Assembly (NCBI GenBank): GCA_034432555.1
Contig: DAOUBW010000040.1
Location: forward strand, 1 to 64,000
Direction of reading: 5' to 3'
Length of the DNA stretch: 64,000 bases
Source of the DNA: CP2-2F sp034432555
Lineage (GTDB): Bacteria; Chloroflexota; Anaerolineae; Aggregatilineales; UBA2796
The notes under the pieces are model-generated. The model did not search any database. It saw only the letters and a list, made by a program, of their open reading frames with translations, and was not told where the DNA came from. Shown piece by piece: positions 62,901-64,000 of this stretch. Within the stretch, counting starts at the first letter, position 1; every line of letters begins with the position of its first letter. The position numbers and the translations under genes were made by a program.

Positions 62901-63851
62901 AAAGGTTCGCTGATCTTGGTGCCGCTCTATGCGGGCGATAACTTTGTGGGCGCTTTGGGTGCCGTGAAAGAAGTGCTGAACGGCTTCGATGATGAAGCAC
63001 TGCGCCTGACTCAAACGCTTGGGTCGTCGCTAAGCGCTACTATCCAAAGTGCGCGCCTGCTGCGTGAAGTGCGCGCCGCTAACTTGCGCCTTATGGAACT
63101 TGACCGCGTTAAGAGCCAGTTCCTTGCCAATATGTCGCACGAGTTGCGGACGCCGCTGAACTCGATCATCGGCTTCTCGCGGGTGATCTTGAAAGGCATT
63201 GACGGACCGCTCACCGAGATGCAAGAGCAAGACCTGAACACGATTTATGAGAGTGGTAAACATCTGCTTGGCTTGGTAAACGACATCCTTGATCAGGCGA
63301 AGATCGAGGCTGACCGCATGGAATTTGCTATCGCACCCTTTGCCCTGCATGAGGTGGTGAAAGGTGTTTCCTCTACGGCGATTGGCTTGTTGAAGGATAA
63401 GCCGGTGCGCTTATACCAAGAGATTGAGCCGGATTTGCCCAATGTGGCGGGCGATGAATTCCGCACGCGGCAGGCACTGCTCAACCTCGTTTCCAACGCG
63501 GCAAAGTTCACGCCGCAAGGCACGATCACTATTGCCTGCTTCCGCACTGAAGTGGAGGGTGTGCCAATGGTGCAGGTCTCCGTTACGGATACTGGTATCG
63601 GCATCCCACGCGATAAGCTCGACCTCATCTTCGAGCCATTCCAGCAAGCCGATAACAACGCTGCGCGCCAATATGAAGGCACAGGCTTGGGCTTGCCGAT
63701 CTCGCGTAAGCTGATCGAGAAGCAGGGCGGACGTATGTGGGTGGATAGCGAGATCGGCGTTGGGTCAACCTTCAGCTTTGCGCTGCCCATTGCCGGTCTG
63801 GAAACGGGTGAGCAAGCCAGCAGTGAAGCAAGCGCCGAAATGGGCGATTGA
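56925..63851 (+). CDS. Giant multi-GAF hybrid-input histidine kinase
   Basis: A 2308-residue sensor kinase. Order: TM helix (about 22-45), dCache-like sensor, TM (342-364), HAMP (365-418), GAF1 (425-589), LNRQLTRTTWQDYL (599-612) and a shortened GAF-like domain (to 700), three further GAF-type blocks to about 1052 (706-874, 879-1052), PAS (1053-1182), GAFs at 1182-1348, 1348-1519, 1519-1699, 1701-1870 and 1871-2052, then HisKA with His2072 in MSHELRTPLNS and HATPase (about 2172-2290). N-box NLVSNAAKF, G1 DTGIGIP and G2 GTGLGLP are intact. It lacks a receiver domain, so the upstream lone receiver is a likely target. ATG overlaps the previous stop (ATGA). Confidence 0.93.
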   Translation: MNATPTFTFNPLRAWQRLSVGAKLLLPLVGAFVVVLLVFAFITAPALNNFVRDNVRLGFDTERERLSARLGQFFSTAKSALTELANSPELTEYMRALALNDTARITSQRIIVSSRIANTLVSTNAPYANIRFVTLEGNQTVNVRLTRSGGGVTPFFFLTDPPPSERGQPYLNEILALPEGQFYISDYTLRDAAVSRDGSTRLSFQVGTPIYAGSTLVGALIGDLRPESSLTELLQPNRSTIFEFATVVLDQRGNLLAVASRASETPVALVGGTGFQAPDLPPQVFGIATQDLVDVGGRTYRSFNLTTAANANIANSQWFIIIGKESEEAELTNLLSLARDLVVRTAAFFTVLLLVLGVIVQSVMQPLRRLSLSAQRMAEGDFTVRVKVPNEDEIGQLAGSLNTLSDRLKDTLSTLETRVAQRTRNLEIAAEIGRGATQLRDVDRLLQYTVDAIRDRFNFYHAQIFLVDDANEYAVLVISTGEAGRELLARKHKLAVGSNSIVGQVTLKRRTFITLDTRQSEVPHRFNPLLPLTRSEMALPLQVGDKLIGCLDVQSIEPNAFNQEDVQIFQLLCDQLAIAIDNARLLDEQAKRVAQIADLNRQLTRTTWQDYLTESGDASLAYTYNMLHVAPANGSDSMPSVSDPQVIEAPIQVRGETIGSLRVQENPELPLSMEERAIVQAVADRVALVLENTRLVEQTQGALSRVEQLYLASRALSSTSELERLYQTAAERFATFEQVDRVLFILAYPTPSYEAPILEYAYIWERTSGTFRPSAQRVPRETLPALWLPSERTPYIANLTADLHNHDTLREAYRAMQVHSVLVTPLVTATRWFGVLLFHSRRNNAFPANFVQYADALSDQIAISLENQYLYNEAQIEARSNRVLAEAAQVASQIGTEFEIGISDLIERVATAANFDRWWFGSVRLTLTGVMANRIAAHFPKGSPLEDMVEITLENSHNAITEVLRGGQVIVVNEPHEHSALKRLDMARAEAFGKHIVVPIKAGNRTDAVLMLGRSVTQLDIDDRDRQLSLTLASQIAVALENRRLFDAVQDERESLQQILNSLPTGVIVVDAATRQPILTNQRARELLGLDSLQPYEVLHTNTGLSFTGEEQPVYRALEEQTSVRAEDMTLLDGDGNRTDLLVDAVPLLRDGEIVGAVAVYQDVTELRELENVLQESLRETTSLYEVSRDISAENEIYGILNVVGRHIIGQFAPDHFFVIFNQDGQLAPIYSAWRSPDGVTVDVIDTASPLPRTMLLAEDSFIDTDIRENPEFGNDPQLAALGVVSVSVFPMKARNRTVGWLFIGFNEYRSFSPEERRTLGNLTDQAAVACESARLAEETALALQTTTMLFESSLNIRLADSIDSTIAVLRDELVKLSPSRIDVLLLRMRETEQRIDWVLAWRANDPETHEPQVTKPLMQGDWELLDLPTYFIQDVQDADPNLLDRIQPLLYLGAFRAQASVPMTVKGQVTGRVILTYEEPHTFTQTEQQLLTTIADQAAISIDNFILVQQTQESLEETAVLYQTSRAIANSVAPADELKAITDYAAPTFVTSVMTLRLVGGGWEDRNAAVEVAAFWQRDDETYDITGARFTSEQFPIWDIIKRSTQTWIEDIHALHAYADEFSIDPESIELMFGARALVTFPLVGSNQAPLGALVLCADSAWRHTERDVRILTALSDLIGIGIERRNLLEKTTRRARQLALSAEIAQAAASTLRLDELFDLIVNQIKDSFAFDHVQIFRIDSDGKFARVVSSTGEAGQRLLARGHGLPVGSRSVIGQVTATGTPQIVSDTTDPRAVHKPNPDLPDTRAEMALPLIARDIILGALDVQSNEAGAFTQEDVVILSTLAGQIAIAIDNAELFASSVRRAEEMRFLFDASRAATSAFTEETVQQDRMREIAELMRDKLSAAAAAVLVFDDSGTRLVPYSAMAQGVELVIPPYYEVNQPFFREFMQRHEPLQVDDLAAVQGGRSGATGSLSGYTRLAQALRGFLPEKGSLILVPLYAGDNFVGALGAVKEVLNGFDDEALRLTQTLGSSLSATIQSARLLREVRAANLRLMELDRVKSQFLANMSHELRTPLNSIIGFSRVILKGIDGPLTEMQEQDLNTIYESGKHLLGLVNDILDQAKIEADRMEFAIAPFALHEVVKGVSSTAIGLLKDKPVRLYQEIEPDLPNVAGDEFRTRQALLNLVSNAAKFTPQGTITIACFRTEVEGVPMVQVSVTDTGIGIPRDKLDLIFEPFQQADNNAARQYEGTGLGLPISRKLIEKQGGRMWVDSEIGVGSTFSFALPIAGLETGEQASSEASAEMGD

Positions 63852-63885
63852 ACGGCACTGTTTCTAACCTACCCAATAGCTGTGA

Positions 63886-63909
63886 GGGCGGGATTTTCCC
63901 CGCCCTTTT
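63886..63909 (+). terminator. Rho-independent terminator of the sensor operon
   Basis: GGGCGGG (63886-63892) and CCCGCCC (63899-63905) with a 6-base loop and TTTT directly after, 34 bases beyond the kinase stop. Confidence 0.88.
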
Positions 63910-63924
63910 GCTTGGGGATACGTG

Positions 63925-64000
63925 CTAATCTTTAAGCAAAGGCGTATGTTGCAGCGCGGGAATATCGCAAGCACCTGCCACAAACATCGCTATGCGGAGT
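63925..64000 (-). CDS. Probable C-terminus of type 2 isopentenyl-diphosphate isomerase
   Basis: About 25 codons enter from the right edge on the minus strand and end at TAG (63925-63927). The visible end, LRIAMFVAGACDIPALQHTP, matches the C-terminal helix typical of Idi-2/Fni (LRxAMFxxGxxxxxxL). The enzyme isomerises IPP and DMAPP with FMN. Only the tail is visible, so the identification is tentative. Confidence 0.45.
   Translation of the reverse strand, partial: LRIAMFVAGACDIPALQHTPLLKD

Noticed and set aside
1..64000. tRNA, rRNA or CRISPR array
   Set aside because: No cloverleaf-like sequences or regularly spaced repeats were found in the intergenic stretches.

Overview
The window looks like bacterial chromosome from a Chloroflexota (Anaerolineae-type) organism, probably a lifestyle generalist. 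This is inference from gene content: a large block of multi-GAF sensors, a two-subunit glycine decarboxylase, Ugp/Mal-type sugar uptake genes without their own ATPase, several GT-C membrane glycosyltransferases, and moderately high GC with frequent GTG/TTG starts. No rRNA, tRNA, CRISPR array or intact insertion sequence was seen.

Layout. 1-7.5 kb: a tandem pair of UvrD/Rep-type helicase proteins (the first cut by the window edge), an HpaI-type aldolase, a single-RRM RNA-binding protein with its own terminator, a DMT exporter and a CoiA-like nuclease protein. 7.0-10.4 kb (minus strand): a small membrane protein, galT, and an EAD-TIR-TPR protein that looks like a conflict/defence effector and carries a one-base frameshift. 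10.6-15.8 kb: a MacB/FtsX-type ABC system with a secreted protein of unknown role and an AttH-type lipocalin-like protein. 16-24.6 kb: a clan GH-G glycosidase, gcvPA-gcvPB, a small membrane protein, a GH20 hexosaminidase and a tiny transcription unit that may encode very small membrane peptides. 24.7-34 kb: an S9 peptidase, a UgpBAE-like importer, a pair of nucleoside-type ABC permeases, an SRPBCC protein and a methyltransferase.

34-41.3 kb (minus strand): an apparent operon that mixes three GT-C glycosyltransferases with trpA, a stand-alone B12-binding domain and meaB. 41.4-45.4 kb: a winged-helix regulator with a strong promoter and two overlapping perfect palindromes, translationally coupled to a secreted TAP-type hydrolase, then a secreted beta-helix/beta-propeller protein whose signal peptide is out of frame with the body.

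45.9-63.9 kb: the most striking region. After an SDR protein and a STAS-like protein come a lone receiver domain, five sensor proteins without any kinase domain, and one 2308-residue histidine kinase with two transmembrane segments, about nine GAF-type domains and a PAS domain. The genes overlap or nearly abut. The kinase-less sensors share a recurrent internal segment (LNRxLxGxAWxxYL) and all end in the same half-GAF-like tail, which suggests one multi-subunit sensory complex feeding a single kinase. The last bases appear to hold the C-terminus of a type 2 isopentenyl-diphosphate isomerase on the minus strand.
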